This document shows, one piece after another, positions 11,383 through 18,894 of a stretch of DNA of 64,000 bases. The notes beneath the pieces were generated by a model, which saw nothing but the letters and a program-made list of their open reading frames with translations, had not been told where the DNA came from and did no database searches. The DNA comes from Burkholderiales bacterium. Lineage in GTDB: Bacteria > Pseudomonadota > Gammaproteobacteria > Burkholderiales > Burkholderiaceae. The stretch is taken from contig JAMFSK010000131.1 in NCBI GenBank assembly GCA_026225235.1, positions 124,001 through 188,000 on the forward strand. Direction: 5' to 3'. Position numbers and translations under genes: made by a program. Every line of letters starts with the position of its first letter. The stretch's first letter is position 1.

Positions 11383-12219
11383 ATGGGGCAGATACTTTTC
11401 ATCGTGTGGCGCGAGAGCGTCGAAGCGTTGCTCGTGGTGGGCATTCTTTACGCGTGGCTGCGCAACGGTGACGCCACGGCGCGCAAGGGCTTGCCCTATC
11501 TCTGGGGCGGTGTCGCCGCGGGCGTGCTCGCGGCAGTCGCACTGGGTGCGGCGCTGGTGCTGTTCACCGAGGCGATGTCGGGCGACGCACAGGATTACTT
11601 CCAGATCGCCATGGTCCTGGTGGCCTGTGTGCTGGTCGTGCAGATGGTGCTATGGATGCGTCATCACGGACGCACCCTCAAGCGCGACATGGAAGCCTCC
11701 CTCGCCGAGAGCACACGCAATGCAAGTTGGTGGAGCATTACCTTGCTGGTTGCCCTCGCCATTGCGCGTGAGGGGAGCGAGACGGTGATCTTCCTGTATG
11801 GGATCGGGCTCGGTCAGAACGGTCATATCGATGGCTCGCAAATACTGGCAATCGTGCTGGGTCTCGGGCTCGCTTTCCTGACGTTCTATGTCCTTCAACT
11901 CGGCGGGAAGATTTTTTCGTGGCGTCAGTTTTTCCGTGTCACTGAAATCATGCTGTTCTTCCTCGCCGCGGGCTTGTTCGAGCTGGGTGTCGACAAGCTG
12001 ATCGACAAAGAGCTTCTTCCCGCGGGGCACACGTTGTGGGATAGCAGTTGGCTGGTCGACGATTCGCATCCGTTTGGCGGACTGGTCGCGACACTCACGG
12101 GCTATCGTGCGCATCCTTCGTTGACTAACCTTGTTGCCTACGCTTTGTATTGGGCAGCGATCTGGGCGCTCGTCCGTTACACACGGGCCAGTCCTCAGAC
12201 GCAGCGCTGGCCCGCATGA
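11383..12219 (+). CDS. ftrC: FTR1-family iron permease FtrC
   Basis: Inner-membrane permease (278 aa, about seven helices) homologous to yeast Ftr1 and E. coli EfeU. Two REXXE iron-binding motifs are visible: RESVE (10-14) in helix 1 and REGSE near residue 128 in a later helix. It starts 18 bp after ftrB behind AGAGGGG and its stop overlaps the ftrD start as ATGA, so the two are translationally coupled. With FtrA, FtrB and FtrD it forms the four-part ferrous uptake system of Brucella and Burkholderia. Confidence 0.94.
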   Translation: MGQILFIVWRESVEALLVVGILYAWLRNGDATARKGLPYLWGGVAAGVLAAVALGAALVLFTEAMSGDAQDYFQIAMVLVACVLVVQMVLWMRHHGRTLKRDMEASLAESTRNASWWSITLLVALAIAREGSETVIFLYGIGLGQNGHIDGSQILAIVLGLGLAFLTFYVLQLGGKIFSWRQFFRVTEIMLFFLAAGLFELGVDKLIDKELLPAGHTLWDSSWLVDDSHPFGGLVATLTGYRAHPSLTNLVAYALYWAAIWALVRYTRASPQTQRWPA

Positions 12220-13625
12220 GCACGATGATCGAACAGCCTATCGCGCGCGGCGGTCGCCTCGCGCGATTCGGTCATTGGATGCAGAGTCACGCAAAGGCGA
12301 TTCGCGCGATCCAGTGGGTGGTCGTGCTCGTCTACGGGATCTTGATCATCGTTCCCGCAGTGATGCCCTTGCCGGGCGATACCGCTCACCTCTGGAACAA
12401 CCTGACGATATTCGCGCAGTTTGTATTCTGGGGAATCTGGTGGCCCTTCGTGCTGTTGTCGATGGTGCTGCTTGGCCGGATCTGGTGCGGTGTCTTGTGT
12501 CCCGAGGGGACACTGTCCGAGTTTGCGAGCAAATACGGACGAGGCTGGGCAATCCCGCACTGGATGCGGTGGGGCGGATGGCCCTTTGCCGCTTTTGCGC
12601 TGACGACGATCTATGGCCAGATGGTCAGCGTCTATCAGTATCCGAAGGCGGTGCTGCTGGTGCTGGGCGGCTCGACGGCTGCGGCCATCGTGATCGGTTA
12701 TCTGTACGGACGTGAGAAACGCGTCTGGTGCAAATACCTGTGTCCAGTCAACGGGGTGTTTTCCTTGTTGTCGCGACTCGCGCCGTTTCATTATCGCGTC
12801 GACGAAGAGGCATGGCGCCGCTCATATAAGGAAGGTGAGCACGGGCACCGCGTGGTCCCGATCAATTGTGCGCCACTGGTACCCTTGCGCAATATGAAGG
12901 GCAATGCCGATTGCCATATGTGCTCGCGTTGCAGCGGGCATCGTGATGCGATCGAATTGAGCTGGCGTTCACCTTCTACCGAAGTCGTCGTCCATGGCGA
13001 GAAGCAGGCTAGTCCGTGGGACACGGCGCTGCTCTTGTACGGGCTGCTCGGTATCGCGATTGGTGCCTTCCATTGGACAGCGAGTCCCTGGTTCGTCGCG
13101 ATCAAGCAGGTGTTCGCAGGCTGGCTGATCGATCACAACATCCTTTGGCCGCTCGATACGAATGCGCCGTGGTTTCTTCTCACGCACTATCCCGATCACA
13201 ACGATGTGTTTTCGTGGCTCGATGGCGGCCTCGTGGTCGGCTATATCGTCACGACTGGTTTGATCTACGGCACGGCCTTGCTGGCCTTGCTCGCGCTGGG
13301 CACACGGATACTCGGGCCCTGGCGTTTCAGTCGCCTGCATCATTTCGCCCAGGCCTTGATACCGCTTGCGGGAACCGGCGTATTTCTCGGTTTGTCGGCC
13401 ACCACCTTGACCATTTTGCGTGCCGAACATATCGGGCTCGAGTGGGCAAGTCCGGTGCGCTTGCTGATTCTGGCGATTGCGAATATCTGGAGCGGATGGC
13501 TCGCGGTTCGTGTGATCGAGCGCCATGCGATGACCTGGAGCGCGCGAATCGGGGCTTGTTTCTGCTTTATCGCGGCGCTCGCAGTGGTCGATAGTGCGTG
13601 GTGGTTGATGTTCTGGCATTGGTAA
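12216..13625 (+). CDS. ftrD: Membrane polyferredoxin FtrD (4Fe-4S)
   Basis: 469-aa multi-pass membrane protein with cysteine clusters typical of NapH/RdxA-like polyferredoxins: WCGVLCPEGTLSEF, WCKYLCPVNGVFSLL, and a later C-x2-C-x2-C group (CHMCSRCSGH) after NCAPLV. It is proposed to accept electrons from the FtrB-driven iron oxidation. The start at 12216 overlaps the ftrC stop (ATGA); the frame open to 12150 is within ftrC. A very strong terminator 54 bp downstream closes the operon. Confidence 0.9.
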   Translation: MSTMIEQPIARGGRLARFGHWMQSHAKAIRAIQWVVVLVYGILIIVPAVMPLPGDTAHLWNNLTIFAQFVFWGIWWPFVLLSMVLLGRIWCGVLCPEGTLSEFASKYGRGWAIPHWMRWGGWPFAAFALTTIYGQMVSVYQYPKAVLLVLGGSTAAAIVIGYLYGREKRVWCKYLCPVNGVFSLLSRLAPFHYRVDEEAWRRSYKEGEHGHRVVPINCAPLVPLRNMKGNADCHMCSRCSGHRDAIELSWRSPSTEVVVHGEKQASPWDTALLLYGLLGIAIGAFHWTASPWFVAIKQVFAGWLIDHNILWPLDTNAPWFLLTHYPDHNDVFSWLDGGLVVGYIVTTGLIYGTALLALLALGTRILGPWRFSRLHHFAQALIPLAGTGVFLGLSATTLTILRAEHIGLEWASPVRLLILAIANIWSGWLAVRVIERHAMTWSARIGACFCFIAALAVVDSAWWLMFWHW

Positions 13626-13678
13626 ATGCGTTGCCTGCAACAGGTCCACATACAGGCCCACAAAAGCCACGACCCATA

Positions 13679-13718
13679 AAAAAATCCGCTAACGAACAAT
13701 GTTCTTAGCGGATTTTTT
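13679..13718 (+). terminator. Rho-independent terminator of ftrABCD
   Basis: AAAAAATCCGCTAA pairs with TTAGCGGATTTTTT, and the arms continue as GAAC / GTTC around AAT after one bulged C. The A-tract before and T-tract after make it a textbook intrinsic terminator that would work in both directions, so it could also end transcripts from the hemP side. Confidence 0.92.
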
Positions 13719-13946
13719 GGGGTGCCTCGTCATGCAACATTTCACGCGCGGGCAAATTGGCGCGGCAAAACGGTGAGGCTAAAAAAAACAACATCGCAAA
13801 GGGGACGAAAAAAAGTGGCATGGCTTGCTGATCGCGGCAGGTCGCTTGCAGCACGAAGGGGTCTAGTCTTGCGTGCAGGCGGGCCACGTGGGCTGGCTAG
13901 CCAAACACCTCTCGCGAGGTGGTCCCCACAATACTCAGTGCGACGA

Positions 13947-14162
13947 TTACTTCGTCAAAATCAGTTTGCCCGCACGCGTGGTGCGCAGCTGGTAACACTC
14001 ACCGTTGTGATGGATGTTGACCGTAATCTGGCCTTGCAACAAGGCTGCGCTATTCAATGCCATTGGACCCGTCGGCATCGGTGCGCCGCCTGTATCGACT
14101 CGCGACATTGGTGCGCGTACGCGCAGGGTGGGGCGGGATACCGGATTCCTCGACGGGTTCAT
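13947..14162 (-). CDS. hemP: Hemin uptake protein HemP/HmuP
   Basis: 71-aa protein whose C-terminal half, with LLQGQITVNIHHNGECYQLR and the terminal TRAGKLILTK, is the HemP (PF10636) signature. In Bradyrhizobium and Burkholderia HmuP is a small regulator needed for expression of hemin receptor genes. The ATG has a good AAGGAG site 10 bases upstream and a Fur-like box 39 bp upstream. No hemin receptor or hmu transporter genes adjoin it here, which is unusual, so its targets must be elsewhere. The N-terminal 35 residues are Pro/Arg-rich and not conserved. No gene is visible between it and the terminator at 13718. Confidence 0.88.
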   Translation of the reverse strand: MNPSRNPVSRPTLRVRAPMSRVDTGGAPMPTGPMALNSAALLQGQITVNIHHNGECYQLRTTRAGKLILTK

Positions 14163-14200
14163 GTTCTGGCAGCTCCTTGCTTGCGATAGGTTCTATAGTA

Positions 14201-14219
14201 ATGAGAACGATTCGCGTTT
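14201..14219 (-). promoter_or_regulatory. Candidate Fur box upstream of hemP
   Basis: Plus-strand ATGAGAACGATTCGCGTTT, 39 bp before the hemP start, shares GAGAA-N3-TTCGC-N-TT with the site before ftrA. It adjoins a TATAGA -10-like element on the minus strand, so Fur binding would block hemP transcription when iron is plentiful. Confidence 0.6.
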
Positions 14220-14283
14220 GCAAGAAGTGATTTCAATGAATTTGCATGGAGCGATAGTTTTGCTTGCCGGGCTCGACGTCGAG

Positions 14284-14766
14284 CTAGTGCAGCGTGTCCG
14301 GTAATTCCCCTGTGTGAGCGAACTGACGGATCAAACGCACCGTGTCGATGTCGGCTTCACGATACGCGGACTTGACGATTTCCATCGTGCGGCGCTCGTC
14401 GACACCGGTCGGTTCGGCCAGGGTCGTCGAGTATTCAAAACGCAGGAACAATTGCAACTCGTCGGGTGCTTCGATTGTCATGGTCAAGGTGCCACCGACG
14501 TAGGAGTCAGTGGGGGCGATCTCGTAGCGAACCTTTTCGCCCACCGTGAGGGTGACACGATCGCGCACCGTCGCCACTCCATAGTGAAGCTCACGCTCGA
14601 GCGTATCGCCGTCGCGGTTCAGGATCGTGCAGCCATCCAGCCCGACGACAAACAACTGCGGACGTTCGACACGCAGCAGCAGGCCTTGCCAGACCTGCTC
14701 GCGAGTGAGGGCGTCGAGCAGGGGATTCAATGGATCATTGATCTGGATAAGATGTTCGAAATTCAA
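14284..14766 (-). CDS. SRPBCC-family protein (DUF1857-like)
   Basis: 160-aa protein resembling DUF1857/AtaL-type members of the START/SRPBCC superfamily, which make a small helix-grip fold with a hydrophobic pocket. The pattern FEHLIQINDPLNPLLDALTR at the N-terminus, the central LERELHYG and the acidic ADIDTVRLIRQFAHTGELP end are family features. I chose a TTG start at 14766 because AAAGGAAG lies about 8 bases upstream and the family begins there; an ATG at 14823 in the same frame adds 19 poorly conserved residues. It lies 81 bp after the OsmC gene on the same strand and may share its transcript. Function unknown. Confidence 0.7.
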   Translation of the reverse strand: MNFEHLIQINDPLNPLLDALTREQVWQGLLLRVERPQLFVVGLDGCTILNRDGDTLERELHYGVATVRDRVTLTVGEKVRYEIAPTDSYVGGTLTMTIEAPDELQLFLRFEYSTTLAEPTGVDERRTMEIVKSAYREADIDTVRLIRQFAHTGELPDTLH

Positions 14767-14847
14767 GGGTACGGCTTCCTTTCTCAGGCTTGGCGAACGG
14801 TGGATGTCACTGGGTTTGCCCACGCGGCGGGTTGCGCCCGACAGCGC

Positions 14848-15249
14848 TCAGGCAATGGCAGCCAGGTCGGTGCGGATATCAATCGGTTTGCTCAATATTT
14901 TGTGGACCGGACACGCATTGGCGATTTGCAGCAGCCGTTCGCGCTGCGCATCGTCGAGCACCCCGTACAGCACCACCTCGCGCTCGATCGCCGATCGGTC
15001 TGTCTGGGTCGAGAGCGACAGCTTGACGTCGATATGGTCGAGCGGCCAGCCTTTGCGTTCAGCATACATCTTGACCGTGATCGCGGTGCATGCGCCCAGA
15101 CTCGACAATAGCAGGGCAAATGGCGTCGGACCGCGGTCCCCGCCGCCGATGGCAGCCGGCTCATCACCGAACCAGGTATGGTGGCCGTCGTCGAGCAACA
15201 CCCGATAATTCGGGCCATTCAGTGTCGCGCTGAGCTGGGTGAGATCCAT
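14848..15249 (-). CDS. OsmC-family protein
   Basis: 133-aa OsmC/Ohr superfamily protein. The two redox cysteines stand in LGACTAI and NACPVH, the usual thiol pair for peroxide reduction in the superfamily. The closest layout is the YhfA-like OsmC subgroup rather than Ohr, because the GGGDRGPTPFALLLSSLGAC block replaces the Ohr form. It is divergent from the LysR regulator at 15454, a common arrangement for regulator and target, and is followed by the SRPBCC gene. Peroxide or thiol-related role inferred from the family. Confidence 0.85.
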   Translation of the reverse strand: MDLTQLSATLNGPNYRVLLDDGHHTWFGDEPAAIGGGDRGPTPFALLLSSLGACTAITVKMYAERKGWPLDHIDVKLSLSTQTDRSAIEREVVLYGVLDDAQRERLLQIANACPVHKILSKPIDIRTDLAAIA

Positions 15250-15453
15250 CCGGCACTCCGTGGGTTGAGCGAAGTTGCATTGTGACGCAATTCGCCGTCA
15301 ACGAGGCGCGGCAGCGGCGCATTGCACGCCCTGGGCGGCCCTGCCGCCTGCCGCCGCGCCAGACCATTGCGGCATATCATAGCGGCGGTAGCAAGCGGAT
15401 TGCAGGGCGGCCAACGAGCCGGGTGCGGTGTTTCAATTGAGCGTGGATTGCAT

Positions 15454-16500
15454 ATGGACTGGCAGACCCAGGATCTGAATGATTTGATGTATTTCAGTCA
15501 GATCGTAGACCACGGTGGATTTTCGGCAGCTGAGCGCGTGTTGGGGGTGTCGAAGTCCCGGCTGTCGCGGCGGCTTTCCGATCTCGAAGCGAAGCTCGGC
15601 GTGCGCTTGCTTCAGCGCTCGACGCGGCGGCTGGCGCTGACCGAAGCAGGCCGCGTGTTCTATGAGCATTGTTCGGCCATGCTCAACGAGGCGCGCGCCG
15701 CACTCGACACCGTATCGCAGTTGCGCGAGGCGCCGCGTGGCACTGTCCGTGTCAGTTGCCCGGTAACGGTCTCGCACATGATGTTGTCGCCGATACTGCC
15801 GCGTTTCCTGGCTCAGTATCCCGAGGTCAAGATCTCGGTCAATGTCACCAACCGCGTGGCCGATCTCTACGAGGATGGGATCGATATCGCGTTGAGGGTG
15901 CGCTCCGAACCGCCGCGTAGCGAGAACGTGATCGTGCGGCCGCTGATGACGACGACCCAGTTGCTGGTCGCTGCGCCGTCGCTGCTCGCACGGCTAGGCA
16001 GGCCGCAGTCCGTTGACGACCTGAGCCGCTTCGATACGCTCGATCTGCCGGTTGCGGATGGCGGACGCCATGTGTTTCAACTCGATGGGCCGAATGGCGA
16101 GCATCGTGAATTCGTTCATACGCCGCGGCTCGTGACAGCTGATATCGGATCCATTTTTAATAGCGTGCGTGAGGGAATCGGCATCGCCGTGCTGCCCGAG
16201 ATGACCTTCGCCAACGCCATGGCCGAAGGTTCGCTTGTTCCTGTGCTGCCGGGCTGGTCGTCGCCGCAGCCGAATTACTATGCGGTATTTCTGTCGAGGC
16301 AGGGGCTTGCGCCAGCCGTGCGGGTGTTCGTCGATTTTCTTGTCGAGGCGTTTCGCAATCCAGACCTGCCCAAGTGTCCGCGCAACGAAGACGGATCGGT
16401 GGACGAGTCAGGCATGTTGGCGCAAGAGCATGCGCTGGTGCGCGAGCACCGGGACGCAATGCGACATGCGACCGAAGCTGCGCATCGCGCGGGCGACTAA
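15454..16500 (+). CDS. LysR-family transcriptional regulator
   Basis: 348-aa regulator. The N-terminal winged helix (DLMYFSQIVDHGGFSAAERVLGVSKSRLSRRLSDLE, about residues 9-44) is followed by the co-inducer domain (from about residue 90). The start MDWQTQDLNDL at 15454 matches the family; the frame open to 15322 is upstream leader. The C-terminal ~40 residues form a charged tail rich in Glu, His and Arg, longer than usual. It is divergent from the OsmC/SRPBCC pair 204 bp away, which it probably regulates. Confidence 0.9.
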   Translation: MDWQTQDLNDLMYFSQIVDHGGFSAAERVLGVSKSRLSRRLSDLEAKLGVRLLQRSTRRLALTEAGRVFYEHCSAMLNEARAALDTVSQLREAPRGTVRVSCPVTVSHMMLSPILPRFLAQYPEVKISVNVTNRVADLYEDGIDIALRVRSEPPRSENVIVRPLMTTTQLLVAAPSLLARLGRPQSVDDLSRFDTLDLPVADGGRHVFQLDGPNGEHREFVHTPRLVTADIGSIFNSVREGIGIAVLPEMTFANAMAEGSLVPVLPGWSSPQPNYYAVFLSRQGLAPAVRVFVDFLVEAFRNPDLPKCPRNEDGSVDESGMLAQEHALVREHRDAMRHATEAAHRAGD

Positions 16501-16823
16501 GTCCGGGTCGGGCGCCGCTGCTTTTTGTTTGCGTGGCGAAGTCGTGCCTGAACGCGGTCATCGCTCCGCCATTTATTCCATTTGCGAGGGCATCCACATG
16601 ACGTATGGTTCTTTGGCCGTCATCTAATGCCTGACTATAGTTGAGTCTCACTTTTGCAATGGGGGTGCCCATGCGGAAGAGAGTGGCCACTATCTATAGT
16701 GAGTCCTATAGGGCAAACGGCGCCAACCGTGTCGACGACGGATGACACCTAACGGAGGCGATACATATCCTCCATCAGCTTGTGTATCGATTCCGAGCCC
16801 GAATGCGCCGCGTGCGCAAACAC
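16501..16823. other. Non-coding stretch with CTATAG repeats
   Basis: No convincing gene between the LysR stop and the terminator at 16824. The stretch holds three CTATAG hexamers (from 16635, 16694 and 16706); two are followed by (T)TGAGTC, so 16635-16647 and 16694-16705 are near-copies. A short 24-codon frame at 16671 has no support. Because a terminator follows with no gene in front of it, a small RNA is possible. Confidence 0.4.
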
Positions 16824-16850
16824 AAAGGCCCCCGCCATGCGGGGGCCTTT
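16824..16850 (+). terminator. Rho-independent terminator between lysR and bfd
   Basis: AAAGGCCCCCG pairs with CGGGGGCCTTT around CCATG (11-bp stem), followed by ACTTTTTG on the plus strand. It would end transcripts running rightward from the LysR side, 324 bp beyond the lysR stop, or from an unannotated RNA in between. Confidence 0.85.
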
Positions 16851-16952
16851 ACTTTTTGAAATTCGGAATTGGAGCGCGCTAGCGGATTTCGCCTCCGGCG
16901 ACATCCATGCGGTCTATTGAATTCAGGTTAAAGCCGACTGGTTCAAGCCCGA

Positions 16953-17201
16953 TCAAGCGGCCTGGCGGTCGAAGAAATGAATCGGTTCGACACGGTCGTT
17001 CGAGGCGGAGTCGACAACATGGAGGCAGCCGCTGACGCAGGCACCGGTTTCTTCGAGGACCGCGCGCACATGGCCTTCGCACTTGCCGCAGCACAGGGCA
17101 ACGCCAAGCTCAAATTGCAATTCTTCGAAAGATTCGACGCCTTCTCGAATGGCGCCCCGGATATGGCGGTCGGACACGGACTTGCACACACAGACGATCA
17201 T
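16953..17201 (-). CDS. bfd: Bacterioferritin-associated ferredoxin
   Basis: 82-aa [2Fe-2S] protein that reduces ferric iron stored in bacterioferritin so it can be released. The cluster ligands C4, C6 (VCVCKSVSDR) and C38, C41 (CCGKCEGH) are in the exact Bfd arrangement, and SDRHIRGAI is the family signature. The partner bfr lies 1.1 kb upstream on the same strand, with murI between them. A Fur-like site 22 bp upstream predicts induction in iron starvation, as in Pseudomonas. Confidence 0.95.
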   Translation of the reverse strand: MIVCVCKSVSDRHIRGAIREGVESFEELQFELGVALCCGKCEGHVRAVLEETGACVSGCLHVVDSASNDRVEPIHFFDRQAA

Positions 17202-17222
17202 GCTATCGGCACTCAGCGGCAG

Positions 17223-17241
17223 TAATGCGAATTATTATTAT
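17223..17241 (-). promoter_or_regulatory. Candidate Fur box upstream of bfd
   Basis: On the minus strand ATAATAATAATTCGCATTA, 22 bp from the bfd start; it shares AATTCGCATTA-type sequence with the ftrA site and is close to the AT-rich Fur consensus. Confidence 0.65.
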
Positions 17242-17415
17242 TCAGTTCCGCATGCCGGGCAAGCTCGGTGTGCTTCTTTTTTGTAACAGGGAACCCGTCG
17301 CCTTAGGGATGGCCCGCATGATAAAAGCCATTGTTTTGATAGGGTTTTTATCTTTGGGAAGTCTCTTCGGCAGGGGCAGGTCGGACCTGCCCACCTGCCG
17401 CTCATTCGGAGTGAT

Positions 17416-18273
17416 TTAAGCCGAAGCCATCGAATCGCCGGGCAGAGTGCGGCGCGAGGAGATTGTCAGTTGCCCCACGACTGCTTCGAGACCCAGAAGC
17501 CGGTGTGCGACGACCTGGAGCTGCTTTCCGTCCCCGGTTGAGCCTAATGAGGTCCGCGCCGAAGAGTGAGAGGAGGTAGACGAGGAACCTGGCGCAAGCA
17601 AGGAACGCTCAGTCAACAGCCGTGCAAGTTGCTGAGCGATGGCCGCGCTCGTGTCGATCAGCGTTAGCCGATCGCCTGCGACCTGTCGGATCGCCGAATC
17701 GATAAACGAGTAGTGCGTGCAGCCAAGGACGAGCGTATCGGCCCCATCGGCAAGCATCGGAGCCAGATAGCGTTCGAGCAGCGCGAGTAACTCGACAGAG
17801 TCGGTTTCGCCCCGTTCAATCGCTTCGACCAGACCGTGTCCGGGCTGGCAGATGAAGCGGCATTGCGCCTGATACCCGGCCAGCAGGCGCCGGAATTTAT
17901 CGCTGCGCAGCGTCGCGGCGGTTGCCAGCACACCGGCGACGCCTGAGGTCGAGCGCATCGCGGCGGGTTTCAGCCCTGGCTCGACGCCCACGACCGGCAC
18001 TGAGGTGCACTCGCGCAACAGATGAACGGCTTGTGCGGTGGCGGTATTGCATGCCACGACGAGTGCCTTGGCACCCTGACGCAGCAGCCAGTCGCCGATC
18101 GCGATCGAGCGGTCGGCGATGAAGTCGTCGTCGCGCTCGCCGTACGGCGCGTGGCCCGAGTCGGCCAGATAGACGATGTCTTCACCGGGCAGCAGCATGC
18201 GGACCGCGCGCAGCACGGACAGCCCTCCGAGCCCCGAGTCGAAGATTCCGATCGGGCCGTGCGGATCGATCAT
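17416..18273 (-). CDS. murI: Glutamate racemase
   Basis: Cofactor-independent racemase (285 aa) making D-glutamate for peptidoglycan. The two catalytic cysteines are in VACNTATAQ and LGCTHYSF; GIFDSGLGGLSVLR and ADSGHAPYGER are further signatures. The start MIDPHGPIGIFDSG at 18273 is the family start; the longer frame to 18378 runs into the bfr coding region. A Ser-rich insert near the C-terminus (PGSSSTSSHSSARTS) extends the protein slightly. It lies 22 bp after bfr. A small hairpin (17374-17392) follows the gene without a T-run. Confidence 0.94.
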   Translation of the reverse strand: MIDPHGPIGIFDSGLGGLSVLRAVRMLLPGEDIVYLADSGHAPYGERDDDFIADRSIAIGDWLLRQGAKALVVACNTATAQAVHLLRECTSVPVVGVEPGLKPAAMRSTSGVAGVLATAATLRSDKFRRLLAGYQAQCRFICQPGHGLVEAIERGETDSVELLALLERYLAPMLADGADTLVLGCTHYSFIDSAIRQVAGDRLTLIDTSAAIAQQLARLLTERSLLAPGSSSTSSHSSARTSLGSTGDGKQLQVVAHRLLGLEAVVGQLTISSRRTLPGDSMASA

Positions 18274-18295
18274 GGTGGTGGGTCCGGGACGAAGG

Positions 18296-18778
18296 TCAGG
18301 AATCGGTAAATGAAGCCATGCCGGACTGCTGGTAGTTCTGCAGGCCAACCTTGTTGACGAGCTCGATCTGCGTTTCAAGCCAGTCGATATGCTCTTCCGT
18401 GTCTTGCAGGATCTTCACGAAAATTTCGCGTGACACGAAATCGCGCGCCGACTCGCAATAGGCGATCGCGTCTTTGCAAGTCACCTGCGAGCCCTGTTCG
18501 AGCTTCAGGTCGCAATTGAGGATTTCGAGCGTGTCCTCGCCTACGAGCAGCTTGTGAAGGTCCTGCAGATTCGGCAAGCCATCGAGCATGAAGATCCGCT
18601 GGATCAGCATGTCGGCATGTTTCATTTCACCGATCGACTCGTCGTACTCATGCTTGCCGAGCTTGTCGAGGCCCCAATGTTGATACATCCGGGCATGGAG
18701 AAAGTACTGATTAATCGCAGTCAACTCGTTTTTCAGTTGTGCGTTCAGGAATTCCACGACCTTCTTGTCACCTTGCAT
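18296..18778 (-). CDS. bfr: Bacterioferritin
   Basis: 160-aa heme-containing iron-storage protein that assembles as a 24-mer. The heme ligand M52 (GEMKHAD) and di-iron ligands E18, E51, H54, E94 and H130 are present at standard numbering. The remaining ligand, E127 in E. coli (RDEEGH), aligns with a Thr here (QDTEEH), with Glu at 128 and 129. The start at 18778 gives the normal family length and follows GGAGCGAAG. murI follows by 17 bp, and the electron donor bfd lies further downstream on the same strand. Confidence 0.95.
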   Translation of the reverse strand: MQGDKKVVEFLNAQLKNELTAINQYFLHARMYQHWGLDKLGKHEYDESIGEMKHADMLIQRIFMLDGLPNLQDLHKLLVGEDTLEILNCDLKLEQGSQVTCKDAIAYCESARDFVSREIFVKILQDTEEHIDWLETQIELVNKVGLQNYQQSGMASFTDS

Positions 18779-18894
18779 AATTCTTCGCTCCTGGTTGTCG
18801 CAATTCATTGAGGAGGCCATCAACCATCAACGATAGACTGAAATGCCGACGCCTGACGGAATAGGTCTTATTTCCTCGGGCGCCATGGGCCATC

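Noticed and set aside
17374..17392. GGGCAGGTC/GACCTGCCC hairpin as terminator of murI
   Set aside because: The stem is perfect but short and has no T-tract in the murI direction, so I did not list it as a terminator.
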